Source of the DNA: Dyadobacter endophyticus
Lineage (GTDB): Bacteria > Bacteroidota > Bacteroidia > Cytophagales > Spirosomataceae
Direction: 5' to 3'
NCBI RefSeq assembly: GCF_014641595.1
Contig: NZ_BMIA01000001.1
Location: 1,240,001 to 1,304,000, forward strand
DNA length: 64,000 nt
Below, piece after piece: positions 34,172 to 44,580 of this stretch (within the stretch, counting starts at the first letter, position 1; the number at the start of each line of letters is the position of its first letter). The notes under the pieces were generated by a model. The model did no database searches. It was not told the DNA's origin and worked only from the letters and a program-made list of their open reading frames with translations. The position numbers and the translations under genes are program-made.

Positions 34172-37100
34172 TCAACCGTTTTTGGCACTTTTCCAGGCCG
34201 CCTCATCCTCGTCGCTGAAAATGGCCCCGTAACTTCTCAGGTTTTTCCTGACGGCTTCGGAGAAATTCGAGGCCGGGTCTGCGTTCCGGAAATCGCAGCC
34301 TTGTACGAGCAGGCCCGAGACGTTGACAAACGAAAGAACGGGCTTGGCGGCAGCGTCTTTCACAGTAATCTCGGCATACCTGCATTTGATATTGAAAGGC
34401 TTGGCCGCCGACGTTATAAGCAGTTGCATATCCAAATGCAGCTGCTTTTTTTTCGCTTCGTCGTCTACGATTTCCAGGCAATCGCCCGTTGCTACCGACC
34501 AAATGCGGAAGTGATGCCCGAAATCTCGGGAGAAAATCTGAGTGCCGTCAGCGTTGTAAACGGCATCCTCGACACCATAGCCGTGGCCCCTGTAAATGCG
34601 GATGCATTCGCCGGTTTCAGCGAGCCACTCGCGGATCGTCAGATCGTCGGATGTAGAGATTATTTTGGAGCCATCAGGGCTATACCGTGCCCGGTGCAGC
34701 CATTTTTCGTGCCCTCGGAATGCCTGCAACGCAATGCCCGATTCAATGTGTATTTCGCTGAAAGTGCGGTCATAGTTTACCGTGAGTAATTTTTTAGAGT
34801 CCGGGCTGATCACGCATTTATTTACCACCCAGTCGGATTGCCCGCTGATCGCGTAGAGCTGGGTACCGGTTTCGAGACTCCATTCGCGGATCGACTTGTC
34901 GTCGGACGCCGAAACGGCCCTGGGTTTGTCGGGCGAGTAGCTGGCAAAGTTGACTTTATCGGTATGTCCCGAGTAGGTACGGCTTTCAAGGCCTGTTTTG
35001 ACCGACCATTCCCGCATGGTTTTGTCTTTCGAGGTCGAGAGAATTCTTTCGCCGTCGGCGCTGTAAACGGCGCTATAAACCTGATCGGAATGGCCGTTGA
35101 AAGTCCTGAACGGCAGTTCGCTATCCTCCGACCACTCGATCATCGTGCCGTCGTCGGAAGCAGACAGGACGGTTGCTTGATCGGGACTGTAACAAACACT
35201 GTTCATTTTTTGGGTATGGGCGCTCAATATCCTGAGGCATTCTCCTGTTTTTACAGACCATTCCCGCACGGTCGTGTCGGCGGAGGCGGAGAGGAACTTA
35301 TCCCCTTTTGAATTGTAATAAACCGACGACACGTTTTTGGTGTGGCCGGTGTAGATCTTCATGCATTCTTGGGTTGCAGTGCTCCATTCGCGGATCATTT
35401 TGTCGTCCGCGCAGGTGAGAATACGGGTGCCGTCGGGCGCGTATACCGCGTCGTTTACCTTGGCATGCGCGTGTTCGTAGCTGGCGAGTTCCATGCCCGT
35501 GGATACTGACCATTCCCTGACGAAGGTGTCGTTCGATGCCGACACAACCTTCTGGCCATCGTGGCTGTACCGCGCGGAAAGAACCTTATCGGTATGGCCC
35601 GAGAATGTCTGCAAAAGTTTTCCTGTGGCGGTGAGCCATTCTTTAATGGTACAATCGTCCGAGGCTGTCAGGAGCTTTTTTCCGTCGGCGCTGTAATGCA
35701 CCTGGTTAATCTGCCCATAATGTCCTTTGAAGATGAACCCGTCGCCATCCAGCAAACTGCCTTCGAACCGCGCCGGAAGGTAGGCGCTGCCTTTGTGACG
35801 CGTCAACGGGAGCCCGTTGAACTGGATTTGGCGTAAGTCGAGATTAGTGAGATCGGCACCGGCCAGCGTCTGGCGTATATCCAGCCAGATTGTTATTACA
35901 TTCCGAATAACAAACGCGCGTTCGGTCTCCGCTGCTTTGATTCCGGAATTGTTCCGGCACAAATCCATCAAACGCGATAGCAGGTTCTCTCTTTCCACCA
36001 GTTCGAGCCGGCTTTTGGCTGCATTCCAGGTCGGTACCGCCCGATGTTCCCCTTCGATTTCTCCCAGCAGGCGCCGCAGGTAAACCGGGATATAATTCCT
36101 GAAAAACACATCCGGTAGCGTACGCTGCACCATCGCGATCGCCGTCATGTTACGTATATGGCATACCGCAAAAAAATCCCTGAAATTCTGGTGTAAAAAC
36201 CGGAGATCGTCCCCTTCCATGACCAGCACGCGGAGGCGCTCGACCAGAAACTGTTTTACTTTCCCCGCACGCTGCTCTTTATCATCGAGCTCGGTGAGTA
36301 TGCCCAGGCCCAGTTCTTTCCGTTTTCCGTCGAAGTCGGGATATATTTCGGTAAGCTCTTCTTCATCCAGTTCATCGAATGCCTCGTCGAGCAATGTTTT
36401 GAAGTTAAACACGGGGTCGGCGAGTTTGCGGATCGTAATGGCATATTTGCCCTTATCCTCCATTTTGTAAGCAATGTAAGGGACGAGTACGCGAAGCAGG
36501 AAAGTCTGGTAGCGGATCTCGTTTTCATCGTTGGCATCGGTAAGCTGGGCGAGCTGGGCTTCGTTGAAATTCCAGAGGAGCTCACCGTATGTAGTCACTT
36601 TTTTGAAATGGAAGCGATCGTCGTCCTTGAACCGCAATGCGATGTTATTCGCCCCTGAATACAGCGTCAGCATCATCGGATTGGCAAAGAGCCCCAGCAA
36701 ATCCTTGTTCGACGGTATTTCCTGGCCTTTTTCTTTGAGATAAGCCATGACGGTTTCCTGTGTAAGCGGCAGGATTTGCATTAATGCTGCGCTCTCGCTG
36801 GAAAGGTCCAGTTTTTCGATCTGCTTGTTCCGGGATGAGATCACCATTTGCGTACCGTCAGCCCTGGCCGCAAGGTCATTCAGGGTGGCCATCAGACGTC
36901 CTTTCGGAACGGTTACTTCGTTGAGGCCATCCAACAGCAGGATGAGTGAGGGCTTACCCTCACGGGGCGTTGCGAGAACTTTCCAGAGCGCATTGACAGT
37001 CTCCGCTGGCGGCTCGGGTATATTCAGCAGGCTTTTACAAATGAACCTGACAACAAAGTCGTTACGCTCGGCTTCGGACGACGAGTTGTATTCATTTAGT

Positions 37101-38224
37101 GGAATAAAAACGGGAACGGGACCATTTTCTTCAAAAAGCAGATCCCGCCACAGCAAAAGCAGCGACACCGTTTTACCCATGCCGCCGTCCCCCACAAGCA
37201 GTGCCTGCGATTTTTTATTTTTCCACAATGCCTCGACTGCCAGTTCGAGCGAGGCAACCTGGGTATCGGTTTTGACCTGCACATCGAGGTAGTTCCCCAT
37301 ATTAATCTCCGAAACCAGGATGCTTTCGATATTCAGGTATTTATAACGGCCTTTTTGAAGTCGCTCAAATTGAGCTTTGGAACCCGCGCGCAGCGTTTCT
37401 TGCAGGTTCGCGGGGTCGAAAGGAGCGGACGGCTGCGATATGCTGGTGGTGCGATGGAAGAAAAATTCTCCCAGCTTGTATTTCTGGCTGACGAGGCTTT
37501 TGCAAAGTGGTTCAATGCTAAATCCTTTATCGCGTACCTGCTTGGTAACCTGCGCACCCAGCCAGTTGATGGAAACGCTGGCATCCGCATTTGCGTGAAG
37601 AATGTCGATCAGTGCGTCGGCAAACGGGCTCTTGTCCGGTACCGCGCCGTTGCGCCCGGCCGTGAGCACCCATCGGGAGGGCACTTCCTCCGCCTCGGCC
37701 GACTGGCTTTGCTGCGTAACGTCGATTTCCATCGTAGCAAAAGCTTCCGAGAAGCACGCGTCGACGATCAGGACAATGTGATGAGCTCTGATATTGGAAA
37801 GGATTCTGATGACTTCACTGACGGAAATGAGCTTTTTCAAATCGCTGGGCCTTTCCGAAAGTACCGGCGCATCGGAAGGTACCCAATAGCCTTCCTTGTT
37901 TTTATCGAAATGGCCGTGTCCCGAGAAGTAGATGATCAGGTTTTCGTCGGGCCTGACGCGAAGCTCACCGTTCTCGTCCTTGTCGGCCAGGTAGCAAATT
38001 TCATCGAAAACGATATCGGTTTTAGCATTTTCGTCGAAAAGCGGCTGGATAATGAAGTTTTCATCCGAAAAACCATAGGAATCTTTGAGTACCGCAAAAA
38101 ATCGCTGGCAGTCGGATACCGGATATTGGAGCGGCGTCCAGTTGTCGTACTTATCGATCGCGACGAAAAACAGCCGGTTCCGTCTTGTTTTATTCTGTCG
38201 AGGGGTAACTGTCCCGATGCCCAT
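34172..38224 (-). CDS. Caspase-NACHT-WD40 STAND protein
   Basis: A 1350-residue cytoplasmic protein. N-terminal caspase domain (about 15-260): His103 in YFSGHGHF and Cys157 in VDACFSE. NACHT NTPase (about 335-650): Walker A GDGGMGKT (345-352) and Walker B LILLLDGLNE (about 427-436), then a helical arm with the HQNFRDFFA-type motif. Ten WD40 repeats of about 42 residues (roughly 833-1253) share the core GHTDKV...YSPDG...SASDD...REWS. A C-terminal tail of about 95 residues contains no recognised domain. The architecture is that of STAND sensors: WD40 blades recognise a trigger, NACHT oligomerises with ATP, and the caspase is the output. It is convergent with the amidase-caspase-SGNH gene with no gap and divergent from the caspase-hydrolase gene. 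Confidence 0.94.
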   Translation of the reverse strand: MGIGTVTPRQNKTRRNRLFFVAIDKYDNWTPLQYPVSDCQRFFAVLKDSYGFSDENFIIQPLFDENAKTDIVFDEICYLADKDENGELRVRPDENLIIYFSGHGHFDKNKEGYWVPSDAPVLSERPSDLKKLISVSEVIRILSNIRAHHIVLIVDACFSEAFATMEIDVTQQSQSAEAEEVPSRWVLTAGRNGAVPDKSPFADALIDILHANADASVSINWLGAQVTKQVRDKGFSIEPLCKSLVSQKYKLGEFFFHRTTSISQPSAPFDPANLQETLRAGSKAQFERLQKGRYKYLNIESILVSEINMGNYLDVQVKTDTQVASLELAVEALWKNKKSQALLVGDGGMGKTVSLLLLWRDLLFEENGPVPVFIPLNEYNSSSEAERNDFVVRFICKSLLNIPEPPAETVNALWKVLATPREGKPSLILLLDGLNEVTVPKGRLMATLNDLAARADGTQMVISSRNKQIEKLDLSSESAALMQILPLTQETVMAYLKEKGQEIPSNKDLLGLFANPMMLTLYSGANNIALRFKDDDRFHFKKVTTYGELLWNFNEAQLAQLTDANDENEIRYQTFLLRVLVPYIAYKMEDKGKYAITIRKLADPVFNFKTLLDEAFDELDEEELTEIYPDFDGKRKELGLGILTELDDKEQRAGKVKQFLVERLRVLVMEGDDLRFLHQNFRDFFAVCHIRNMTAIAMVQRTLPDVFFRNYIPVYLRRLLGEIEGEHRAVPTWNAAKSRLELVERENLLSRLMDLCRNNSGIKAAETERAFVIRNVITIWLDIRQTLAGADLTNLDLRQIQFNGLPLTRHKGSAYLPARFEGSLLDGDGFIFKGHYGQINQVHYSADGKKLLTASDDCTIKEWLTATGKLLQTFSGHTDKVLSARYSHDGQKVVSASNDTFVREWSVSTGMELASYEHAHAKVNDAVYAPDGTRILTCADDKMIREWSTATQECMKIYTGHTKNVSSVYYNSKGDKFLSASADTTVREWSVKTGECLRILSAHTQKMNSVCYSPDQATVLSASDDGTMIEWSEDSELPFRTFNGHSDQVYSAVYSADGERILSTSKDKTMREWSVKTGLESRTYSGHTDKVNFASYSPDKPRAVSASDDKSIREWSLETGTQLYAISGQSDWVVNKCVISPDSKKLLTVNYDRTFSEIHIESGIALQAFRGHEKWLHRARYSPDGSKIISTSDDLTIREWLAETGECIRIYRGHGYGVEDAVYNADGTQIFSRDFGHHFRIWSVATGDCLEIVDDEAKKKQLHLDMQLLITSAAKPFNIKCRYAEITVKDAAAKPVLSFVNVSGLLVQGCDFRNADPASNFSEAVRKNLRSYGAIFSDEDEAAWKSAKNG

Positions 38225-38482
38225 GATGTGATTTCGCTGACTAAACTTTCAATTTCGGTATTTTTCCCGGGTGTTCGGGGTGGGTATCAAAGAAATTATT
38301 AACCGGACTTATGCAAGCCGGGCGGTCTTTGATGTGCCGTTTTTCCGTTCAATAACAAAGCATTTCGGGTGTTGATTTTAATGCATTGAGCAGGTAATTT
38401 CAGGCGATATGTGCCTTATGTTGCCCAGCTGCAGCGCATTCGTCCAGGGCGGCCGTTCTCTCAAACCCAACCTTTTTACCAT

Positions 38483-41400
38483 ATGAAAATCTTCGCATTG
38501 CTGATTGGCATCAATGAGTATAGTCCGTCCTCGGTTCCGGCAATCAGGGCGCTGAACGGTTGTTTGAATGACGTCTCCGATTTCGGGGATTTTTTAAAGG
38601 AGAATTATGGTGATCTGATCCCCGAAGAGCAGCAAATACTTGTACTCGCTAACGCAAAAGCGACGCGGACAAATGTGATCGATGGGTTCCGAAAGCACCT
38701 TGCCCAGGCCGGGCCTGATGACATTGCGTTAGTATATTATTCGGGACACGGATCGACCGGCATCACCGCCCGCGAGTTCCAGGCCGCCACTTCCGATCGC
38801 CAGGAACAGACCTGGGTTTTGCATGATAGCCGGGAGCCTGGTAAATATGATCTGGCAGACAAGGAAATAGCACTTCTGCTGGAAGAAGTGAGTGCTGGCG
38901 GCTCGCGGATCGTGGTCATTGCCGATTCCTGCCACTCCGGGTCGGTCACAAGAGAGCTTGAACAGTTTCTGCAAATGCAGCCCCGTTTCGAGAAGGGTAC
39001 CTCTGATATCCGCCCGCTTGAAAGCTACCTGGATGGGGCATATCTGCAACGGCCCAACCTCCATATTCCCTCGTCCGACCACCTGCTGCTCGCTGCTTGC
39101 GACCGCGTGGAGCGTGCATGGGAGAATAACGGGCACGGGCAGTTTACGCAGTCGCTGATCTCTGTGCTTGGCAAAAGCGGCGGGCAGATCACCTATGCTG
39201 ACCTTTTCGTTCAGGTGAGGGCTTTCATTCGGAATGCATTGAAAAACCAGACACCGCAAATGGAATCGATCGGTGTTTTCAATATTAGCCAGGGCTTTCT
39301 TGGGAGAAAAGTAGAAACCGGGCGGCTCACCCGGTACCGCGTATATATGAAAGCGGGCAAGTGGACGATCGACCTCGGGGCGGGGATGGGCATCGAGCAG
39401 CGGGTAGGAGAGCCCTTCAAAATTAAAATATACGACTCGGTAGCGGATGGGCAACCCATCGGGACTGCCGTGCTCGATGTGATGAATGTGACGGAAAGCA
39501 CTTTGCAGACGGGGGTATTATCCCTCGATGCAAACAATGTGTATTGGGGTGAGCCGGAATCCCTGCGCCTTCAGCCATTCTTCGTACATGGCGATAGCGT
39601 GGCGGCGCAGGTAATGCAGGAAACACTGGCGAACGCCTCCGAATCGGGTATTGTGCTGACCGATGTTGATGCTGCCGCCTTATTTGAACTAAAAATAGAA
39701 AGTGGCAATATTGTGGTTTACCACACGGGAAGCGATTTGAGGATACAGACGGTGGAGGGAGCCGGCAAATTTTCGGCAGCGCACGTCCTGAATGTGCTGC
39801 AAACGCTCGCCCGCTGGCAACGCCTGCTCGAATTGCAAAACGCGCGATCTGCCATTCTACCTCAGCAGATTACATTCAATGTGGAGGTTGCCCACGGCTC
39901 ATCCACCAGTATATTTTCAGACAAAATGATCACGCTCGACCACGACGGCGAGGACATTCCGTTTAAAGTCAATTTCACTAACGGTACTGCCCGCACGTTG
40001 TACGTTTGCCTCTTATACCTTTCGCCGGACTACGGCGTAACAGTCATTTTCAACGATTCGCAGCCGGTGAACTCCAATACTTCCGTTGTGCTCACAAGCG
40101 ACGTTTTTACCCTGAATAGCGAAGAGGAAATAGACACCCTGAAACTGATTGTTTCGACAGAAGCCATTGATAGTAGTTTGTTTGTCCAGGAACCGCTGCA
40201 AATAGGTGCTACCGTTACGCCATCGGGCAGCCGTGGGCTGGGGCAGTCGAAGGGGATCGGCGGTGGAAAATCCGATTGGATCACAAAGGCCATCAGCATC
40301 AGGCTCGTTAAAAAAGCGGAAGAGCAACTGGGGGCCCAGCCGGTGGCCATCGGTAGGGGCATTACGGTTCAGCCGCACCCGTCGTTTCGCGGGAAGCTCG
40401 GCTGGGCGCCGCTCATTTCCAGAACAAGGAGTGTCGACAAGCCAGTTATCAATGAGGCTTATGCAGTGGGCAACCCGTGGTTCCAGATCGTCAACTTCGA
40501 TGAAGGCACGAGGGGAGAGGACCGCAGCATTGCAGAGGTGGTTGAGATCAGCGATGTCGCAGCCCTGAAAGAAAATCCGCTGATTATCGATATCAGGCCT
40601 GAAAATGAGGGCGAACTGGTATTACCGTTCTTTTTCGACGGTGAAGATTTTTTGCCGATGGGCAACGTGGCGATTACGGAACCCGGATTAATGCAGATCA
40701 GCATCGATACCATCCCTGAGGAAGCTGGGGAGAAAACGAGAAGCCTCGGCGGGGCCTTCCGGATGGTATTCCTGAAATTTGCGGGTAAACTGGGCATTAA
40801 AACGGATCCTAACCAGTTGCGCTGGGTGGACTATACCAACGGCGCGTCCCGCGAAAGCTCGGGACTCGAAGGAAAAGTGATTCAGGCAAAATCGATATTA
40901 CTGCTTGTGCACGGCATTATTGGGGATACGGAAGACATGGCTAAGACGTTCAAAATAGCGATCGATGGCGGTTACGACCTCGTAATGACCTACGACTATG
41001 AAAACCTGAACACGCCGATTGAAGAAATCGCAGCGATCCTGAAAGGCAAGCTGGCCGGCCTTGGGTTTCAGGAAAATGACGGAAAGGAGCTGGTCCTCGT
41101 AGCGCATTCAATGGGCGGGCTGGTATCCCGGTATATGATAGAAGAACTGGGTGGCGACAAGTTCGTCGACAAGCTGATCATGGCAGGTACGCCTAATGGC
41201 GGCAGCAAGTTTGGTCAGATTCCGGATTATGTCAGCTGGACGTCTGTCGCCCTTGCGCTGGGTACTAAGTTGTTTCCTCCGCAGGTAGGCGCAGTGACGG
41301 GTTTCTTGTCCTCCGTGCTAAAAGTGGGAAATAAGGGGGTGCTGCACACCTTGGCTCAAATGGACGCCGGCAGCGATTTCATCAAAAAATTAACCCACAA

Positions 41401-41662
41401 AAATGCCGCGCCGATTCCCTATTTTATCATCGGCGGGGACCTGGATGCCTATCTCCGTGCCAGCGGCGGCCTTCCATTGATGGAAAAGGTGGTAACGCAA
41501 ATAGGAACCTGGATTTATAAAAACACGATCAACGACATTGCGGTGAGCACGGACAGCATCTTTCTTGCGAAGACGGCCGCCGTACCCCAAAAAGTGTCGT
41601 GCCACCATCTCAACTATTTTGTCATCGATGAATCCGTCGATGCGCTGGCAAAACTATTGTAA
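38483..41662 (+). CDS. Caspase + beta linker + alpha/beta-hydrolase (lipase) fusion
   Basis: A 1059-residue protein without signal peptide; the ATG at 38483 (MKIFALLIGINEYSP) is the caspase N-terminus itself, so the GTG at 38411 is rejected. Caspase domain about 1-275 with His89 in YYSGHG and Cys150 in DSCHSG. A beta-rich linker follows; its part at about 485-610 (FTNGTARTLYVCLLY, LKLIVSTEAIDSS, GSRGLGQSKG) resembles the linker of the protein at 30326-34171. A further uncharacterised segment (about 620-815) precedes an alpha/beta-hydrolase of the PGAP1/lipase type (about 818-1059): oxyanion loop LLVHGIIGD, nucleophile Ser876 in AHSMGG, and His1041/1042 near the C-terminus. The 3' end overlaps the convergent STAND gene by 49 bp. 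I infer a protease-controlled lipase or esterase effector. Confidence 0.9.
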   Translation: MKIFALLIGINEYSPSSVPAIRALNGCLNDVSDFGDFLKENYGDLIPEEQQILVLANAKATRTNVIDGFRKHLAQAGPDDIALVYYSGHGSTGITAREFQAATSDRQEQTWVLHDSREPGKYDLADKEIALLLEEVSAGGSRIVVIADSCHSGSVTRELEQFLQMQPRFEKGTSDIRPLESYLDGAYLQRPNLHIPSSDHLLLAACDRVERAWENNGHGQFTQSLISVLGKSGGQITYADLFVQVRAFIRNALKNQTPQMESIGVFNISQGFLGRKVETGRLTRYRVYMKAGKWTIDLGAGMGIEQRVGEPFKIKIYDSVADGQPIGTAVLDVMNVTESTLQTGVLSLDANNVYWGEPESLRLQPFFVHGDSVAAQVMQETLANASESGIVLTDVDAAALFELKIESGNIVVYHTGSDLRIQTVEGAGKFSAAHVLNVLQTLARWQRLLELQNARSAILPQQITFNVEVAHGSSTSIFSDKMITLDHDGEDIPFKVNFTNGTARTLYVCLLYLSPDYGVTVIFNDSQPVNSNTSVVLTSDVFTLNSEEEIDTLKLIVSTEAIDSSLFVQEPLQIGATVTPSGSRGLGQSKGIGGGKSDWITKAISIRLVKKAEEQLGAQPVAIGRGITVQPHPSFRGKLGWAPLISRTRSVDKPVINEAYAVGNPWFQIVNFDEGTRGEDRSIAEVVEISDVAALKENPLIIDIRPENEGELVLPFFFDGEDFLPMGNVAITEPGLMQISIDTIPEEAGEKTRSLGGAFRMVFLKFAGKLGIKTDPNQLRWVDYTNGASRESSGLEGKVIQAKSILLLVHGIIGDTEDMAKTFKIAIDGGYDLVMTYDYENLNTPIEEIAAILKGKLAGLGFQENDGKELVLVAHSMGGLVSRYMIEELGGDKFVDKLIMAGTPNGGSKFGQIPDYVSWTSVALALGTKLFPPQVGAVTGFLSSVLKVGNKGVLHTLAQMDAGSDFIKKLTHKNAAPIPYFIIGGDLDAYLRASGGLPLMEKVVTQIGTWIYKNTINDIAVSTDSIFLAKTAAVPQKVSCHHLNYFVIDESVDALAKLL

Positions 41663-44574
41663 CCGTCCGTCGTGGCGGCGGGTAGATCGATGGCGTTGAG
41701 CATTCTGATGATCGACGCCACCTCATCTTTAAGCGAGTCGGGGATCATCTTCTTTTTGGTAAATGTTTGAAGATCAGCGATCATCGCGTCACGGTTGTAG
41801 ACTGCGCTTTCAGCATAGGTGCAATTTTTCTCGCTGAAATTCTTGCTACCGGCATATTCCCGGTAGTAGCTGCGGGCTTTTGCAATGTTACCCGATAGCA
41901 GGTGAGCATGTGCCAGGTTCACGTAAATATAATCGAGGCGTGACTTGGGCGTGATAGCCACGGACGTGCCTTTTTGAGCATATTCGATCGATTTTTTGAA
42001 GTTCCGGTCGAACAAGCGGTACCAGGACGCATTGTTGTAGACGATCGACAGGTAGTGGTTCAGGCAGGTATCACCCGGAAGCTTTTCGCGCATATCTTCG
42101 AGGAACAGAATATGGTCTTCGCTCGCATAGCGTTTCGATTGTGTGCGGACAAAAGAAAAAAGCGCGTTCCGCTCGTCCTCTCTCATTTTCTGGATTTTGG
42201 TTTCCAGTTCAATACGAGCGTTCCAAAACACTTCGTTCAGGCGCCTGTTGCCGTCCGCACTTATTTTCCTGGACAATGCCGTCCAGAGGCCATAGTTGTA
42301 CTGCCCCTCCACCTGCCTTACCAAAGCACTCAGCACGCCTTTCAGGTGGACAAGAGATCCGGAGTTCTCCGAGGAAAAGAAATTGCTCGATAGTCTGTGA
42401 ATCGATGTAAGGTATTCGTTTTCCAGGTACGTCCACAGGTCTTCTTTGGCAGAAATGCTCGAATTTCTTTTCAGATATTCCAGGTCTTCCGTATCCAGCG
42501 GCAGAAGGAAGCGCACCTTTGTTTCGGGAAGCAGGCGGGTACTCGGTTCGACTTTTCTGTTACCGGTCCAGAATAGCCGCGCTATTCCCATGCGGGTGTC
42601 CGAAATGGCAATCACAGAGTCATGCGGGAACCGCCTCAGCGAATTGTATTTAAATTCATTGTCGACATCATAGAGTGTTTGCGTACTGTCGCTCAAAATT
42701 CCTTCCGATGTTAACCGGAACGATTCCCCGACCCTTGTAGTGTCGATTGCCCTTTTCATGAGCAGCATTTTCCCGCTGTTGTAAGAGATCCTGACCAGCG
42801 TGGTATCATGGCTGTTAATTGCGACAGTAATCCCATGGTTGGCGCGGTCCCTGATCCAGCCGTGTTTGATGAGATTGTACCTGTTTTCAAGCGTCCCTAA
42901 ACGCTCGTTATACAAGCTTACAGTGTTAGGTCCTGCGATAATCAAAAGCTTTTTCTCACTGCCAACGTGCGCAAAAGCCATATCCGTGATCGGTTCTACA
43001 TTAAATATGGATGCGAAATACAAGTTTTCATGTTCGGGATACCTTTTAATTTCATCGAACATACCATCCCCGAATAGCCCCGACAACATGCTTTTCTCTT
43101 CAAATTGTTTGTAGAGAATGTATTGCTGCGTTTTCGACCTGGCAAGATTAATGAGCAGCCGGTAGCGCGTGCTGGTTTCCGAGCTCCATATGGTCAGGAA
43201 GGTGAGTATAGTTAAAAGAAATAGGGCACCTGCGCCGTAACTCAGGCCGTATATCGTGGTGAGCCGTCGTTTGCTGTCCGCAACGAATTTCCATTCTTCT
43301 TTTGTTGGCTGTTTGCTCAGTGCTACATTTTCCCTGATGTCCTTGGTGGATCGCTTGATATCCCTCAGATCGTTCCGGTCGAGGTAAGATCTTAAAAACC
43401 ATATTTTGTTGGACTGCTCATATTTCAGGTAGGCAGTTTTAATGGTCTTGATCGTCCGGGCGATGTGCGAATTTTCGAGGTTGAACTTGTCGTAAATGAT
43501 TTGGGCCAGACTGTCATGCGCGATCTCATAAATACTGTCCGCGCTGTTCCCTCCATATTTGTCCAGCCTGAGAATGTTTTTACTGGCCAGCGATTTCACG
43601 ATAGCCGTGGCGACATCCAACGGGGCGGCTTGCGAAATCACGTCCTCGATTTTTTGCGGACGTTTTGTACCCTCGTCACTGACGAAACAATAGAGCACAT
43701 CTCTCACAGTATTATAATTGACCGACCCGTACACCGCCGATACTTCCGAGATTGTTTTCTCTATCCGCTCTTCCAGGAATTGTCTGAGCACGTTCCGGAT
43801 ATTTCCCACCTCGGTCAACAGGCCTATTTTGAAACTCTTACGGGGACCCGGCGCCTGATGCCAGAGCCGGTCGAGGTAGATCTGAAGATGCGGCAGCTCA
43901 ATCAGGCTATCACCGATTTTAAGGTTCCTGACGATCGCATCGACGGTGGCCTCATCGGTTTCTATTTCGAAGTAATCACATGTTTTCCGGATAACATTTT
44001 TAATATCGTTGTCGGTCATTCGCTCGATCAGCACGCGTTTGTCGAAGATTTCCGGCACGATGCTCTCATACTTTTGCAGCTGGGCAATGTACCGCTCGCG
44101 CATGATGAAAATCACTTTGCATGGAATATCCCTCGCATCGAGTATTCTCCTGAGGTCGCTGAAAAACGTTTCCTGCTCTTCGGTATTCCCTAAAATGAAT
44201 ATTTCTTCGAACTGATCGAAGATGAGGTACACGGGTTTGAAAAAATCCAGGTAGAGGGATCTGAGGCAGTCCAGAATATCGGAGTCGAGCGGGAAGTCTT
44301 CTTTGTTTTTGTGGTTGATCTCCTTCCGCAGCGAAATATTGATATTGTCGTACCGCCGGACGAATATTTCCAGCCAGTCGGTTTTTTCGAAACAGTTCGC
44401 AAGGCCGCATTTGATGATACTGGATTTCCCCGTTCCCAGCGGACCGTTCACGAGTACGATATTGGACTCGTGGATGTAGTTATATATGATCCTGATCTCG
44501 TCCTCTCTTTCAAAAAACGCGCTGCGTTCATTCTTCTCAAATGAGTCCAGCAGCTTGAATGGCGAAGTTGTCAT
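41614..44574 (-). CDS. Membrane-anchored STAND ATPase (nSTAND1-like) with C-terminal TPR
   Basis: A 986-residue protein. The NTPase domain (about 20-350) has Walker A GPLGTGKS (44-51), Walker B YLIFDQFEE (116-124) and a following Arg-containing sensor segment (VIFIMRERY), matching the novel-STAND (nSTAND1) group. A winged-helix-like segment follows, then one transmembrane helix at about 446-468 (LSYGAGALFLLTILTFLTIW). The remaining 500 residues contain no WD40 repeats that I can recognise; the end has TPR-like helices (YIYVNLAHAHLLSGNIAKARSYYREYA). It lies 6 bp downstream of the CHAT gene, so the two form an operon, with the STAND protein a likely sensor or activator for the CHAT protease. 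The last 49 bp overlap the convergent caspase-hydrolase gene. Confidence 0.88.
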   Translation of the reverse strand: MTTSPFKLLDSFEKNERSAFFEREDEIRIIYNYIHESNIVLVNGPLGTGKSSIIKCGLANCFEKTDWLEIFVRRYDNINISLRKEINHKNKEDFPLDSDILDCLRSLYLDFFKPVYLIFDQFEEIFILGNTEEQETFFSDLRRILDARDIPCKVIFIMRERYIAQLQKYESIVPEIFDKRVLIERMTDNDIKNVIRKTCDYFEIETDEATVDAIVRNLKIGDSLIELPHLQIYLDRLWHQAPGPRKSFKIGLLTEVGNIRNVLRQFLEERIEKTISEVSAVYGSVNYNTVRDVLYCFVSDEGTKRPQKIEDVISQAAPLDVATAIVKSLASKNILRLDKYGGNSADSIYEIAHDSLAQIIYDKFNLENSHIARTIKTIKTAYLKYEQSNKIWFLRSYLDRNDLRDIKRSTKDIRENVALSKQPTKEEWKFVADSKRRLTTIYGLSYGAGALFLLTILTFLTIWSSETSTRYRLLINLARSKTQQYILYKQFEEKSMLSGLFGDGMFDEIKRYPEHENLYFASIFNVEPITDMAFAHVGSEKKLLIIAGPNTVSLYNERLGTLENRYNLIKHGWIRDRANHGITVAINSHDTTLVRISYNSGKMLLMKRAIDTTRVGESFRLTSEGILSDSTQTLYDVDNEFKYNSLRRFPHDSVIAISDTRMGIARLFWTGNRKVEPSTRLLPETKVRFLLPLDTEDLEYLKRNSSISAKEDLWTYLENEYLTSIHRLSSNFFSSENSGSLVHLKGVLSALVRQVEGQYNYGLWTALSRKISADGNRRLNEVFWNARIELETKIQKMREDERNALFSFVRTQSKRYASEDHILFLEDMREKLPGDTCLNHYLSIVYNNASWYRLFDRNFKKSIEYAQKGTSVAITPKSRLDYIYVNLAHAHLLSGNIAKARSYYREYAGSKNFSEKNCTYAESAVYNRDAMIADLQTFTKKKMIPDSLKDEVASIIRMLNAIDLPAATTDGYNSFASASTDSSMTK

Positions 44575-44580
44575 GATCTG

